13,917 nucleotides of DNA from Dehalococcoidales bacterium (GCA_028706995.1 JAQTVR010000019.1:1-13917), one strand, 5' to 3'; shown: positions 1 to 8,461, counted from the first letter of the stretch. A program made the numbers and translations. The notes: a model not told the origin generated them from the letters alone.

Positions 1-1
1 G

Positions 2-109
2 TATGCTGAAGAATTAAGAAACTTAGAAAAAGGGCAAACTGTAACAGTCCAGGGTAAATACACCGGGTCCTTGATAGCAATGCGCATGTCAGATTGCGTT
101 TTGATTTAA
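2..109 (+). CDS. OB-fold (tRNA_anti-like) protein, C-terminal fragment
   Basis: The reading frame is open from base 2 to a TAA at 107-109, giving 35 residues that begin YAEELRNLEKG; the start lies outside the window. The pattern of a lysine-glycine turn followed by QTVTVQGKYTG and a closing hydrophobic strand with DCVLI is the usual last part of small tRNA_anti-like OB-fold proteins (Pfam PF12869 type). In those proteins the phrase 'L-x-K-G-Q-x-V-x-V-x-G' is followed by a short loop and an aspartate-cysteine strand. Many of them are secreted or lipoproteins of unknown role, but the N-terminus that would show this is missing here. It converges on the leftward small gene ending at 228. The fragment is short, so the family call rests on the motif alone. 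Confidence 0.6.
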   Translation, partial: YAEELRNLEKGQTVTVQGKYTGSLIAMRMSDCVLI

Positions 110-227
110 CAATAAACCGAAAAATGCTTTGGTATTACATAACATATATAGTGCGAACCACTAATTGTGCAGAAAATAAGAATAAACAGTTTACATAAAC
201 AAAAGCGCTTGAGACAGGCCTGAAAAA

Positions 228-437
228 CTATTTCTCCGGGCGCAAGCGCAATTCGTCAATCGCACAAAATAGAACGTCACCCTGATCCAAAGTTATTTTG
301 TACACTTCCAATACATTATTCTCTCCTGATATCAAATCATTTACAGTACACGGCTTTCCCTCTTCATTTTCATCTGGCTTGTATAATGCTAAATCACCGG
401 GCATAAAGACTAATCCCTCTTTAAATAAGAATGGCAT
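228..437 (-). CDS. Small hypothetical protein (69 aa)
   Basis: I do not recognise the family. The protein has 69 residues, is acidic, and has alternating hydrophobic positions (GDLALYK, VLEVYKITL, DVLFCAIDELRLR) that suggest a compact beta-barrel, perhaps SH3-like. It has no membrane segment or signal peptide. The ATG at 437 is preceded by GGAGG eight bases upstream on the minus strand, which supports this start over the internal methionine at residue 12 (MPGDLALYKP), where only a weak site is seen. It lies 64 bases downstream of another small same-strand gene (502-681), so the two may form one transcript. The function is unknown. Confidence 0.65.
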   Translation of the reverse strand: MPFLFKEGLVFMPGDLALYKPDENEEGKPCTVNDLISGENNVLEVYKITLDQGDVLFCAIDELRLRPEK

Positions 438-501
438 TAAGCTACCCTCCGTACATGACTCCCGATTAATTATATCATAAAAAGTAGTGCTCTAAGGAGA
501 A

Positions 502-681
502 TTAACGCTTTAGTTCAATGTTCGCTAATTTCAGTAAAGATTCTAACCAATCAATATTAGTGCTAAGTCCACCACTAGCGAAGGCATCTTCTATATCAGC
601 TACGTGTTTATAAAATTTTATTGATTTTATAGCCTCATTAATCTGTTCCCTTAGTTCCCCTGAGTTTTTAGGTTCGTCCAT
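502..681 (-). CDS. Small hypothetical protein (59 aa)
   Basis: A short reading frame on the minus strand starts with ATG at 681 and ends at a TAA at 502-504. The start is preceded by GGAGG six bases away, a strong ribosome binding site. The product begins MDEPKNSGELREQINEAIKS and ends LANIELKR. It is mostly charged and probably helical: an N-terminal amphipathic stretch (about residues 8-30), a glycine-serine turn (about 37-40) and a second helix (about 43-58). It has no cysteines, no membrane segment and no motif I recognise. A promoter-like element lies immediately upstream. It is followed by the 69-residue gene on the same strand. Whether it is translated is inferred from the ribosome site and the clean frame only. 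Confidence 0.6.
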   Translation of the reverse strand: MDEPKNSGELREQINEAIKSIKFYKHVADIEDAFASGGLSTNIDWLESLLKLANIELKR

Positions 682-931
682 AATAATCCTCCATTCTCAT
701 TATATCACACCCTCCCATTATTTATGTCAACTTAGTATTTTCGGGGATGAAAAGGGGTAGATTACACAAAAACCAGTAAAAACAGCTTATTTCACCCCCT
801 TTTTCTTGAAAAATGGCAATTTCAGGCCCCGAATGGCCTTGAGAAACCCCCTGATAAAAAGCAGGTATTTAATGACGAATTATATTACCAAGGGCATAAT
901 AACGGCTAGAATTGGATTGTAGAGCCTCATT
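682..931. other. Gene-poor stretch between hflX and the small genes
   Basis: No confident gene is seen in these 250 bases. On the minus strand just past the hflX stop there is a GC-rich inverted repeat (AGGCC at 824-828, GGCCT at 835-839). It has no T-run after it, so it is a poor terminator. A further frame on the minus strand (about 770-865) is open for roughly 28 codons and reads like a basic, amphipathic C-terminus (GFLKAIRGLKLPFFKKKG). It lacks a start codon and is closed upstream by a stop; it may be a remnant or chance. Confidence 0.4.
699..730 (-). promoter_or_regulatory. Putative promoter of the two small leftward genes
   Basis: On the minus strand a perfect TTGACA (725-730) and a perfect TATAAT (699-704) lie upstream of the gene starting at 681. 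The spacer is 20 bases, longer than the usual 16-18, so the pair may not act together. The predicted start point is close to 692, leaving only about ten bases of leader with the GGAGG at its very 5' end. Confidence 0.4.
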
Positions 932-2119
932 TTAGGGGTTACTTTCAGTAGTTGATGGCTTTATATCATTAATGACATTATTGACCTTTTCGAGGAGTTT
1001 TTTCAGTCCCCAGCCCTTTGTTGCCGAAATAATTACCGCATTTTCATTTTCTTTTTTCATTTCCTGGGTTTTGAAAAATTCAATGGCCTCATCTTCTGTC
1101 CACTTTTTACCAGAATCCAGCAACAGGTCGATTTTATTAAGCACTGTAATTATGGGCTTATCAGCAACCTCGAGGTCTTTAAGAATATCTTCGACTACGC
1201 GGCATTGTTCGGCAGCATAATTTGAAGAAAAATCGACCACATGCAGAAGCACACTGGCTGCCGCTAATTCTTCGAGTGTTGCTCTAAAAGCGGAAATCAC
1301 TGCCGGAGGTAATTTCCTGATAAAACCAACGGTATCACTTAAAAGAACGACGCTTTTATCCGGTAAAGTTATTCTTCGTGTAGTTGGATCCAGTGTGGCA
1401 AAAAGCTTATCCTCGACAATTACATCGGCTTGACTGATGGCGTTTAACAATGTGCTTTTACCTGAGTTAGTATAACCAACCAGTGCAATTATAGGAATTC
1501 CGCTTTTCTTTCGCTGTCGTCGATAAAGCATACGGTGCTTTCTGACGTCTTCAAGTTGTTTCTTTAGATGTTGTACCTTCCTATTGATCAACCTGCGATC
1601 AGTTTCAAGCTGAGATTCCCCGGGACCTCTGGTTCCAATGCCGCCACCCAGCCTTTCCAAGTGACTCCATTGACCTGCGAGCCTGGGTAAAAGATACTCA
1701 TGCTGTGCCAGTTCGACCTGTAATTTACCTTCGTGAGTACTCGCATGGCGGGCGAAAATATCCAATATAAGAGCTACCCTATCAATTATCTTTACTTTTA
1801 AAGCCTCTTCAAGATTTCTTTGTTGAAACGGAGTCAGTTCATCGTCAAAGATGATTACATTAGCGCCGATATCTTCTTGAAGAGCTATAAGCTCATCCAG
1901 TTTACCTTTGCCGATATAAAAGTTTTTTGAGTGAGAAGGCAATTTTTGGGTTAGTCTCCCGACAACAGAAGCTCCGGCTGTATCAGCTAACTGAGCCAGT
2001 TCATTTAGAGACTCGTCGGTTGGCCAACGGTTATGTGTTTTGTCGACGGATACGGCTACCAGTAATACCCTCTCCTGCGATTCTGAAGTTGAAATTGAGT
2101 TGTTTTTAATAATATACAC
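932..2119 (-). CDS. hflX: GTPase HflX
   Basis: HflX is a ribosome-associated GTPase that binds the large subunit and, in studied bacteria, helps split stalled or stressed ribosomes. The 395-residue product has the family layout: an N-terminal HflX domain (about 15-180) with the glycine-rich loop RLGGGIGTRGPGESQLETDRR near 156-176, a helical linker, then the GTPase domain. Visible G motifs are Walker A GYTNSGKST (215-223), DPTTR (244-248), DTVGF (262-266), NKID (328-331) and SATKG (365-369). The length is normal. The start is a GTG at 2119 with only a weak, distant AGGA upstream, so the exact N-terminus is uncertain. It is the last gene of the leftward run, 13 bases after dapL, and ends with a TAA at 932-934. 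No strong terminator follows. Confidence 0.95.
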   Translation of the reverse strand: MYIIKNNSISTSESQERVLLVAVSVDKTHNRWPTDESLNELAQLADTAGASVVGRLTQKLPSHSKNFYIGKGKLDELIALQEDIGANVIIFDDELTPFQQRNLEEALKVKIIDRVALILDIFARHASTHEGKLQVELAQHEYLLPRLAGQWSHLERLGGGIGTRGPGESQLETDRRLINRKVQHLKKQLEDVRKHRMLYRRQRKKSGIPIIALVGYTNSGKSTLLNAISQADVIVEDKLFATLDPTTRRITLPDKSVVLLSDTVGFIRKLPPAVISAFRATLEELAAASVLLHVVDFSSNYAAEQCRVVEDILKDLEVADKPIITVLNKIDLLLDSGKKWTEDEAIEFFKTQEMKKENENAVIISATKGWGLKKLLEKVNNVINDIKPSTTESNP

Positions 2120-2132
2120 CTGTTATGTAAAG

Positions 2133-3326
2133 TTATTTCCTGATTTTAGCCTTAAATCTATCCTTACTATTTTTCCATCCTGACAAACGGGATAAACCCT
2201 TCACGAGGTTAGCATCCTGTATTGTCAATGATAAACGTATATAACCTTCGCCATTGGTGCCATATCCAGTTCCCGGTGTGACAACGACTCCGATATTATC
2301 GAGAAGATCGTTGGTAAACTCAATAGAGGTATAACCCTCGGGTACTTTAGCCCAGATATACAACCCTGCTTTGGGTGATTTTGCTTCGACTCCAATATCA
2401 TTTAAAACATCTATAACGAGATCGCGGCGTCTTTGATATATCGCATTATGTTTCTCAATTGCATCCTGACATCCATTTAGGGCTTCGATAGCCGCGTATT
2501 GTATTGCCTGTGGTATTCCCGAATCCAGATTTGATTTGATTATATTCAATGCCTGTATAGCCTTAGCATTGCCAACAACCATGCCAACTCGCCAACCGGT
2601 CATATTATAGCTTTTTGAAAGCGAATGGAATTCAACACCGATATCTTTAGCACCTTCGGCCTGTAAAAAGCTGACAGGTTTATAATCATCGAAGGCAATC
2701 TCTGAGTAAGGGCCGTCATGACAAACAAGGATATCATACTTCTTTGCAAAATCGACTACTCGATTGAAAAAATCAATTTCAGCTATAGCTCCGGTTGGAT
2801 TATTGGGATAATTTATCCACATGAGTTTGGTTTTTTCTAATACCTCTTCAGGAATAGCGTTAAGGTCCGGCAGGAACCTGTTCTTCTGAAGAAGCGGCAT
2901 ATAGTGAATTTTACCGCCGGCAAGCGTTGTGCCTCCGGTATAGACAGGATAACCTGGATCAGGTACCAGGACAATATCCCCTGGGTCGACAAAACATAAG
3001 GCCATATGTGCAATACCTTCTTTAGAACCGAGTAGCGGCAGGACCTGGCTATCAGGGTCAAGGGAAACACTGAAACGTTTCATATACCAATCGGCTATTG
3101 CCCGGCGAAACTCGGGTAATCCGAAGGTCTCAGGGTAACGATGATTAACTGGGTCATGCGCTGTCTGGCAAAGTTTATTGATTACATTCTCCGGTGTGGG
3201 AATATCCGGGTCGCCAATACTGAAGTTAATAACCTCTTCTCCAAGGGCTTTTTTAGCTGCGATTTTTTTATTTATTTCCACAAAAAGATAAGGGGCTAAA
3301 TTATCCATCCGTTGTGACATTCGCAT
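2133..3326 (-). CDS. dapL: LL-diaminopimelate aminotransferase
   Basis: A PLP-dependent class I/II aminotransferase. DapL converts L-tetrahydrodipicolinate directly to LL-diaminopimelate using glutamate, bypassing the succinylase or acetylase branches of lysine synthesis. In the 397 residues I see GDPDIPTPENV near 39-49, NYPNNPTG (172-179), the cofactor aspartate and tyrosine in CHDGPYSEI (202-210), the Schiff-base lysine in SLSKSYNMTGWRVG (Lys238), and the substrate-carboxylate arginine in GYIRLSLT (about 364). The DapL call over a generic aspartate aminotransferase rests on family resemblance and on the adjacent dapF, 28 bases upstream, whose product uses the LL-DAP. The ATG at 3326 has GAGG about 12 bases upstream; a second ATG two codons in is possible. 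Confidence 0.88.
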   Translation of the reverse strand: MRMSQRMDNLAPYLFVEINKKIAAKKALGEEVINFSIGDPDIPTPENVINKLCQTAHDPVNHRYPETFGLPEFRRAIADWYMKRFSVSLDPDSQVLPLLGSKEGIAHMALCFVDPGDIVLVPDPGYPVYTGGTTLAGGKIHYMPLLQKNRFLPDLNAIPEEVLEKTKLMWINYPNNPTGAIAEIDFFNRVVDFAKKYDILVCHDGPYSEIAFDDYKPVSFLQAEGAKDIGVEFHSLSKSYNMTGWRVGMVVGNAKAIQALNIIKSNLDSGIPQAIQYAAIEALNGCQDAIEKHNAIYQRRRDLVIDVLNDIGVEAKSPKAGLYIWAKVPEGYTSIEFTNDLLDNIGVVVTPGTGYGTNGEGYIRLSLTIQDANLVKGLSRLSGWKNSKDRFKAKIRK

Positions 3327-3354
3327 ATTATTTTCTAGACCTCATAATAAAATT

Positions 3355-4212
3355 TTATTTTTTCCAATCACCTGTAAAGACGATTTCAGCAATACCGCTA
3401 AGAAGCACTTCCCCTCCATCCCAATCTACCTCGAGTATGCCTCCGGGGAGCATTAATTTAACATTATTATCAGTATATCCAAGCAGTCGTGACGCTACGG
3501 CTACAGCACAGGCGCCAGTCCCACATCCAAGGGTTTCACCTGCTCCTCTTTCCCATACCCTGACATCGATTTGCTTGCGATTAATTACACTGGCAATTTC
3601 AAAGTTCACACGCTTGGGAAATAGCTTGTGATGTTCAACTACAGGTCCTATCTGGCATAGGGGAAATTCATTAACCGATTTATCCTGGAAATGAATAGCG
3701 TGCGGATTTCCCATAGAGACGAAATTAAGCAGTAAATCTATTTCGTTAATTTTAATCGGATATTCTGCGATAAGCTTTTTAGCAACTATCATTACTTTAC
3801 TTGACTCTACGGATACCGGTATCTTCTTAGCGTCGAATTCAGGCTTCCCCATACTTGCTTGAATTTTATCCATCTTCCCATCTTTCTTGGAAAAACTGGC
3901 CTTTCTTAATCCGACTGCCGTTTCAATAGTAAGTCGATCTATGTGGTTATCGGCTAATTTCATATCGGCACAGTATTTGATAAGGCATCTTAATCCGTTA
4001 CCGCAGGCTTCCGCTTCAGTACCGTCCGGATTAAACATGCGCATACCAAAATCCGCTTTTGCCGATGGAACAAGCAATAATAATCCATCGGAGCCAATAC
4101 CAAAACGTCTGTGGCACATGGATTTAGCAAGCGTTGCCCAGTCACAATCCATATCACTGGTTTCTACTAAGATGAAATCATTGCCAACACTCTGCAATTT
4201 AGTAAAAAACAT
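3355..4212 (-). CDS. dapF: Diaminopimelate epimerase
   Basis: DapF converts LL-diaminopimelate to the meso form used for lysine and, where present, peptidoglycan. It is a cofactor-independent racemase that works with two cysteines acting as acid and base. Both are present in the 285 residues: Cys70 in EACGNGLRC (68-76) and Cys230 in LGCGTGACA (228-236). The N-terminal KLQSVGNDFILVE, the GIGSDGLL loop near 38-45, FNPDGTEAE (60-68) and MGNPHA (167-172) are also typical, and the length is normal. The start ATG at 4212 has AGGAG five bases away. That ribosome site overlaps the TAG stop of the preceding miaA, which suggests translational coupling. DapL and DapF are consecutive pathway steps, so a lysine/DAP module is clear. 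Confidence 0.96.
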   Translation of the reverse strand: MFFTKLQSVGNDFILVETSDMDCDWATLAKSMCHRRFGIGSDGLLLLVPSAKADFGMRMFNPDGTEAEACGNGLRCLIKYCADMKLADNHIDRLTIETAVGLRKASFSKKDGKMDKIQASMGKPEFDAKKIPVSVESSKVMIVAKKLIAEYPIKINEIDLLLNFVSMGNPHAIHFQDKSVNEFPLCQIGPVVEHHKLFPKRVNFEIASVINRKQIDVRVWERGAGETLGCGTGACAVAVASRLLGYTDNNVKLMLPGGILEVDWDGGEVLLSGIAEIVFTGDWKK

Positions 4213-4220
4213 ACATACTC

Positions 4221-5138
4221 CTAATTCTGGTTAATGAAATTATCAATGAGTTCTAATATTTCAGATTGGATATCACACTTGATATCGAACCATTTAATTC
4301 TATCATCTTTTAACTTAAACCAGTTATATTGACCTCTAACATAGCGATGGCTTTCAAATTTTATTTGCCGAACAGCCGAATCCAAATTTATTTCACCCTT
4401 TAAAAACATGCCGATTTGGCGATAACCGATTCCAGACATAGAGGGTAAATCAAGATTGTACCCCATTCTTACCAGTTTTTCTACTTCTCTAACCAATCCT
4501 TTTTTTATCATTTCATCAACCCGTGAATCTATCCTGCGGTACAGTTTCTCCCTATCGATTGTTAATCCTATAATCAAGGCATTATATAAAGAGTTGTTTT
4601 TATACGGTTGATTATCAGTATCGCCGAAATTTTTACATATTTCCAGGGCTCTGATAACACGGCGAACGTTAGAACGGTCGATTCTTTTTGCTGCTTCGGG
4701 GGCAACTATTTCAAGCTCATGATAAAGGTCTTCTCTGCCTTTTTCGCTGGCTCGTTGTTCAAGCTGATTTCTATATTCCAGGTCAGGTGTCACTCTCGGA
4801 ATTCGCCAGTTTTCCAATATAGACCACACATATTGACCGCTGCCGCCAACAAGTAAAGGCAATTTCTGACGATTAATAATATCGTTAATGGTTGATACAC
4901 ACTGTTGCTGATACTCGGCTAAACTGAAAGCCTCATGCGGATTGATTATGTCAACTAAGTAGTGTGGAACAAGAGTTCTCTCATTGCTATCGGGTTTAGC
5001 GGTCCCGATATCCATAAATCTATATACCTGGCGGCTATCTGCACCGACAATTTCCCCGTTAAAAATTTGAGCTATTTTAATTGCTAACTGGCTTTTGCCT
5101 ATTCCTGTGGGCCCTATAATAGCAATTATCTTATTCAT
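4221..5138 (-). CDS. miaA: tRNA dimethylallyltransferase MiaA
   Basis: MiaA transfers the dimethylallyl group of DMAPP to N6 of adenosine 37 in tRNAs that read codons starting with U. The 305-residue product shows the P-loop GPTGIGKS (9-16), the DSRQVYR signature (34-40), DIGTAKP (43-49), GGSGQYV (98-104, a slight variant of the usual GGTGLY) and NVRRVIRALEI (157-167). It also has the C-terminal GIGYRQIG (236-243) and RGQYNWF (268-274). The length is typical. It lies 66 bases after tpiA, with no clear Shine-Dalgarno before the ATG at 5138, and 8 bases before dapF. Its substrate DMAPP comes from the MEP pathway whose first enzyme, Dxs, is encoded at the head of the same run; whether that grouping is functional is inference. 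Confidence 0.95.
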   Translation of the reverse strand: MNKIIAIIGPTGIGKSQLAIKIAQIFNGEIVGADSRQVYRFMDIGTAKPDSNERTLVPHYLVDIINPHEAFSLAEYQQQCVSTINDIINRQKLPLLVGGSGQYVWSILENWRIPRVTPDLEYRNQLEQRASEKGREDLYHELEIVAPEAAKRIDRSNVRRVIRALEICKNFGDTDNQPYKNNSLYNALIIGLTIDREKLYRRIDSRVDEMIKKGLVREVEKLVRMGYNLDLPSMSGIGYRQIGMFLKGEINLDSAVRQIKFESHRYVRGQYNWFKLKDDRIKWFDIKCDIQSEILELIDNFINQN

Positions 5139-5204
5139 AATATAAGAGTAAGGGATATTATGTTAAATTACAAGAGAAGAACGAATGTTAATGAACTATA
5201 TAGA

Positions 5205-5978
5205 TCAGCAACCGTTTCTTGATTGACTGGCTATCCTTGACGTTTGGCTTGCAATATGTCTGAATATTTCAGGTTTAAGGCTGGCACCTCCTACCAGTGC
5301 CCCGTCTATTTCCGGTTGCTGAACGAATTCTGTTATGTTATCGGCTGTAACGCTTCCTCCATACAGAATACGCACATTTGAAGCGGTTTTGTTTTCGTAC
5401 AAAGAGCTTATTTTCTGACGAATAACTCCTATGGTGTTATTAGCTTGTTCTCCAGTAGCTGTTTTCCCTGACCCAATAGCCCAAATAGGCTCATAAGCGA
5501 TAACAATATCCCCTATATTATGGATGTCATTAAAAGCCTGCTCTAATTGCCTTTCCAATACCTCTATCGTCTTTCCTGACATGTTTTCTTCCAGCTTTTC
5601 TCCGATGCATAGAATCGGGACTATTCCAAAATTTATGGCTGCCTTGATCTTTTTGTTGGCGTACTCATCATCGTTAAAGTATTGTCTTCGCTCGGAATGA
5701 CCTATGATCACATATTGGCACAGGTCTTTTATCATTAAAGGAGATACTTCCCCGGTAAACGCGCCCTTATCTTCATAATGCATATTCTGTGCACCCAGTT
5801 TTATAGAGCTATTCTTTAATAAATCAGCTAATGTATGAAGCGATGTAAAAGGCGGGCATATTAATATTTCGACACCTTTTATATCTTCAAGCGGTTTAAC
5901 TATACCGGTAACAAGCGCTATCGATTCATCAACCGTTTTATTCATTTTCCAGTTGCCGGCGATTAAGGGTATTCTCAT
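5205..5978 (-). CDS. tpiA: Triosephosphate isomerase
   Basis: TpiA interconverts dihydroxyacetone phosphate and glyceraldehyde-3-phosphate. The 257-residue product has the canonical TIM motifs: GNWKMN (8-13, with the substrate-binding Asn9 and Lys11), the catalytic histidine in IIGHSERR (His94), the catalytic glutamate in AYEPIWAIG (Glu163), the flexible phosphate loop GSGKTAT (169-175, where many homologues have GTGKTAT) and GGSV (207-210). A slightly extended C-terminus ends SQSRNGC. The start ATG at 5978 has no strong ribosome site, but it lies 7 bases after the apgM stop, so coupling to that gene is likely. Its glyceraldehyde-3-phosphate feeds both glycolysis and the Dxs reaction. Confidence 0.97.
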   Translation of the reverse strand: MRIPLIAGNWKMNKTVDESIALVTGIVKPLEDIKGVEILICPPFTSLHTLADLLKNSSIKLGAQNMHYEDKGAFTGEVSPLMIKDLCQYVIIGHSERRQYFNDDEYANKKIKAAINFGIVPILCIGEKLEENMSGKTIEVLERQLEQAFNDIHNIGDIVIAYEPIWAIGSGKTATGEQANNTIGVIRQKISSLYENKTASNVRILYGGSVTADNITEFVQQPEIDGALVGGASLKPEIFRHIASQTSRIASQSRNGC

Positions 5979-5985
5979 ATTTATC

Positions 5986-7197
5986 TTAAGCCCCGTATTT
6001 ATTTAATTTTAAAGCATTCGCCATCGCCAGCGGCATTATGTCAATAGCCGGCATTCTCCCAAGACCTCCCGAAATACAGGCCGATTCCGAGAATTGTTTT
6101 ACTTTATCTGGTCGGCACCACTCGGAATATAAAAGAAGAGGGACTGGATGCCAGCTATGTCCTTTTATCAAGGCCGGGGTGGAGTGATCTCCGGTTACCA
6201 CTATAACATTGGGTTTTAACGCTGTAATATCCGGGATGATTTTATCCACATGTTCGATTGCTTTAACCTTGGCTTCAAAATCACCGTCCTCACCCATGGC
6301 ATCAGTTTCTTTTATATGTATGAAGAAATAATCATAGTTATTATAGTTATGCTTGAGCGTTTCTATTTCATCTTCTATGGAAGACCCAGTATTTAATATG
6401 TCCATTCCGACTGCTCTGGCTAAACCGCGATACATAGGGTAACTGGCTATTGCTGCCGGCTTCAATTTATAAACTTCTGACATGGACGGGAAATGGGGTT
6501 TCTCGTCAAAACCACGCAGTAATAGCATATTAGCTGGATAATATTCGGCAAGGATGTCTTTGGCTCTGATAAGAAATTTATTGACAATATCGGCTGTCCT
6601 TTCGGCTGTTTTGCTATTTGCTTTAACCTTTAATGGCACCATTTCTGTTTGTTGCGGGTCGGAGTCAGATATGTCAGGGCTTAAACCCTCACCATGTAAA
6701 ACTAGCGCCATGCGATGGTCCTTGACCGGTAAAGAAAACACCCTGACGCCATCTATTGTTAAATTATCGAGGAGCCGGCATAATTTGCCACTTTGTTCTA
6801 TGGAGATGCGACCTGCCCGCCGGTCGGTAATTATTTCATTATTATCTACGGTGCAGAAGTTGCCGCGTGCCGCAATATCCCCCGGTTGCAGGGGATAGTC
6901 TATTCCCATAGCTTCTAATGCGCCTCGACCTATTCGGAAAGTTACGGGATCATAACCGAATAAAACCAGGTGCCCGGGAGCGCTTCCAGGCGTAATTCCC
7001 GGGCTGATAGTTTCCGACAATCCACATATACTTTTAGATGCAAGGGCATCCAGATTAGGAGTATTGGCAGTCTCAAGTTCAGTTTTGCCACTTTGAGTAT
7101 CAGGTAAGCCTCCTAACCCATCGATAACCAGTAAGACAATCTTGGAAGGAGTTGGTCTAGAAAGTTGTTTTATAAACTCGATGTTAATATTTATCAA
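5986..7197 (-). CDS. apgM: Cofactor-independent phosphoglycerate mutase, archaeal type
   Basis: This enzyme interconverts 3- and 2-phosphoglycerate without 2,3-bisphosphoglycerate. The 403-residue product belongs to the alkaline-phosphatase superfamily and is of the short archaeal (aPGAM) kind rather than the roughly 510-residue bacterial GpmI. Evidence includes the N-terminal metal site VIDGLGG with Asp26, the nucleophile serine in ITPGSAPGH (Ser72 of 68-76), FGYDP, GRGALEA (91-97), HIKETDAMGEDGD (295-307) and the metal site TGDHSTP (336-342) followed by GHSWHPVP (347-354). The start is TTG at 7197, supported by AGAGG six bases upstream; no better start is seen. It sits between pgk and tpiA, 30 and 7 bases away, which fits its glycolytic role. 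Confidence 0.94.
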   Translation of the reverse strand: MININIEFIKQLSRPTPSKIVLLVIDGLGGLPDTQSGKTELETANTPNLDALASKSICGLSETISPGITPGSAPGHLVLFGYDPVTFRIGRGALEAMGIDYPLQPGDIAARGNFCTVDNNEIITDRRAGRISIEQSGKLCRLLDNLTIDGVRVFSLPVKDHRMALVLHGEGLSPDISDSDPQQTEMVPLKVKANSKTAERTADIVNKFLIRAKDILAEYYPANMLLLRGFDEKPHFPSMSEVYKLKPAAIASYPMYRGLARAVGMDILNTGSSIEDEIETLKHNYNNYDYFFIHIKETDAMGEDGDFEAKVKAIEHVDKIIPDITALKPNVIVVTGDHSTPALIKGHSWHPVPLLLYSEWCRPDKVKQFSESACISGGLGRMPAIDIMPLAMANALKLNKYGA

Positions 7198-7227
7198 AGT
7201 AATCCTCTCAAATATTACACGGATTGT

Positions 7228-8424
7228 TTATGTCGTTGTATCTTTATCAAGCAGGGCTTCAACTCCGGGCAGCGTCTCTCCACTTAAGAATTTGAGCGAT
7301 GCCCCCCCGCCGGTAGAAACAAAGGTCATTTTGTCTGCCAATTTCATTTCGGTGACTATTTCAGAGGTAGAACCGCCACCTATGATGGTAATAGCGTGTA
7401 GATTGGCAATAATCCTTGCTATTGATTTCGTTCCTTCACTAAACTGGGGTATTTCATATATACCCATTGGCCCATTCCAGAAAACGGTTCGGCATTTTTC
7501 AAGCGCCCTGGTAAATTTAGTGATGGTCAAGGTGCCGATATCTACTATATGTTTATCTGCAGGAATATTAGAAATAGAGACATCTTCTGTCTTTCCCCGG
7601 TCATTCACTGTATCGGTAACCAGTACATCATCGGGGAGTACGAGTTTGACATTATTAATTGTTGTCTTGTTAATCAGATCAGTGGCTATATCAATCGAGT
7701 CATCTAGCAAGGACAGCCCTACTTCATAAAATTGAGCTTTTAAGAAAGTGGCGGCCATACCTCCACCAATTATGATAGTATCCACCTTGCCCATTATATT
7801 ATCCAGCATTGCTACTTTATCGCTAACCTTTGCTCCGCCAAGAAGTACTCCAAAAGGTCGCGGGGGGTTTCTTAGAACTCTTCCCAGTGCTATTATTTCC
7901 TTTTCAAGTAGTAAACCGGCTACGGATGGTAAATATCTTGTAACTCCTACTATAGAAGCATGTTTTCTATGAGAAGTGCCAAACGCATCATTAACAAAAA
8001 TATCTCCTAGTTGAGCCAGGGATTTGGCAAAAGAATCATCGCCTTTCTCTTCTTCGGCATGAAACCTTAAATTCTCTAAAAGGACAACCTCACCGTTTTT
8101 CATATCGGCTATGGATTTTTCAACTTCAGGCCCAATGCAATCATTTGTTAGAGTTACCTGCTGCCTTATAATTTGTGACAGGCGATTAGCGACAATTACC
8201 AGGCTATATTCACCGGATACTTTCCCCTCCGGGCGTCTAAGATGAGAGCACAGTATTACCTTAGCACCCCTCTCGATAAGATAGTCTATTGTGGGTAAAG
8301 AAGCCCTGATTCGGCTATCATCGGTAATTTCTCCTGTTTTATAACTCACTGGAACATTAAAATCGACCCTTACAAGTACTCTTTTACCACTAACATCGAT
8401 ATCTCTTATTGTTAACTTATTCAT
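7228..8424 (-). CDS. pgk: Phosphoglycerate kinase
   Basis: Pgk makes ATP from 1,3-bisphosphoglycerate and ADP, or the reverse in gluconeogenesis. I place the start at ATG 8424 (398 residues, MNKLTIRDID). The GTG two codons upstream lies inside the AAGGTGA ribosome site. Residues visible, numbered from this ATG, are VRVDFNVP (18-25), HLRRPEGK (61-68), LLENLRF (115-121), the substrate histidine/arginine segment SHRKHAS (151-157), LGGAKVSDK (195-203), WNGPMGIYE (316-324) and STGGGASL (370-377). The ADP-site motif reads GGGSTSEI (349-356), whereas the better-known form is GGGD(S/T)xAA; the aspartate that normally helps hold the metal-nucleotide is serine here. Everything else looks fully functional. 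Confidence 0.96.
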   Translation of the reverse strand: MNKLTIRDIDVSGKRVLVRVDFNVPVSYKTGEITDDSRIRASLPTIDYLIERGAKVILCSHLRRPEGKVSGEYSLVIVANRLSQIIRQQVTLTNDCIGPEVEKSIADMKNGEVVLLENLRFHAEEEKGDDSFAKSLAQLGDIFVNDAFGTSHRKHASIVGVTRYLPSVAGLLLEKEIIALGRVLRNPPRPFGVLLGGAKVSDKVAMLDNIMGKVDTIIIGGGMAATFLKAQFYEVGLSLLDDSIDIATDLINKTTINNVKLVLPDDVLVTDTVNDRGKTEDVSISNIPADKHIVDIGTLTITKFTRALEKCRTVFWNGPMGIYEIPQFSEGTKSIARIIANLHAITIIGGGSTSEIVTEMKLADKMTFVSTGGGASLKFLSGETLPGVEALLDKDTTT

Positions 8425-8461
8425 TGTCACCTTTTATATATTTTAATAGAAGATAAATAAA

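Noticed and set aside
205..249. Inverted repeat GCGCTTG / CAAGCGC around the end of the 69-codon gene
   Set aside because: The arms are only seven bases with a loop over 30 bases, and one arm lies inside the coding region; chance is likely.
735..747. TTTTCGGGGA shared with 11635-11645 as a possible repeat
   Set aside because: The match is about ten bases and does not extend, so there is no support for a dispersed repeat or element end.
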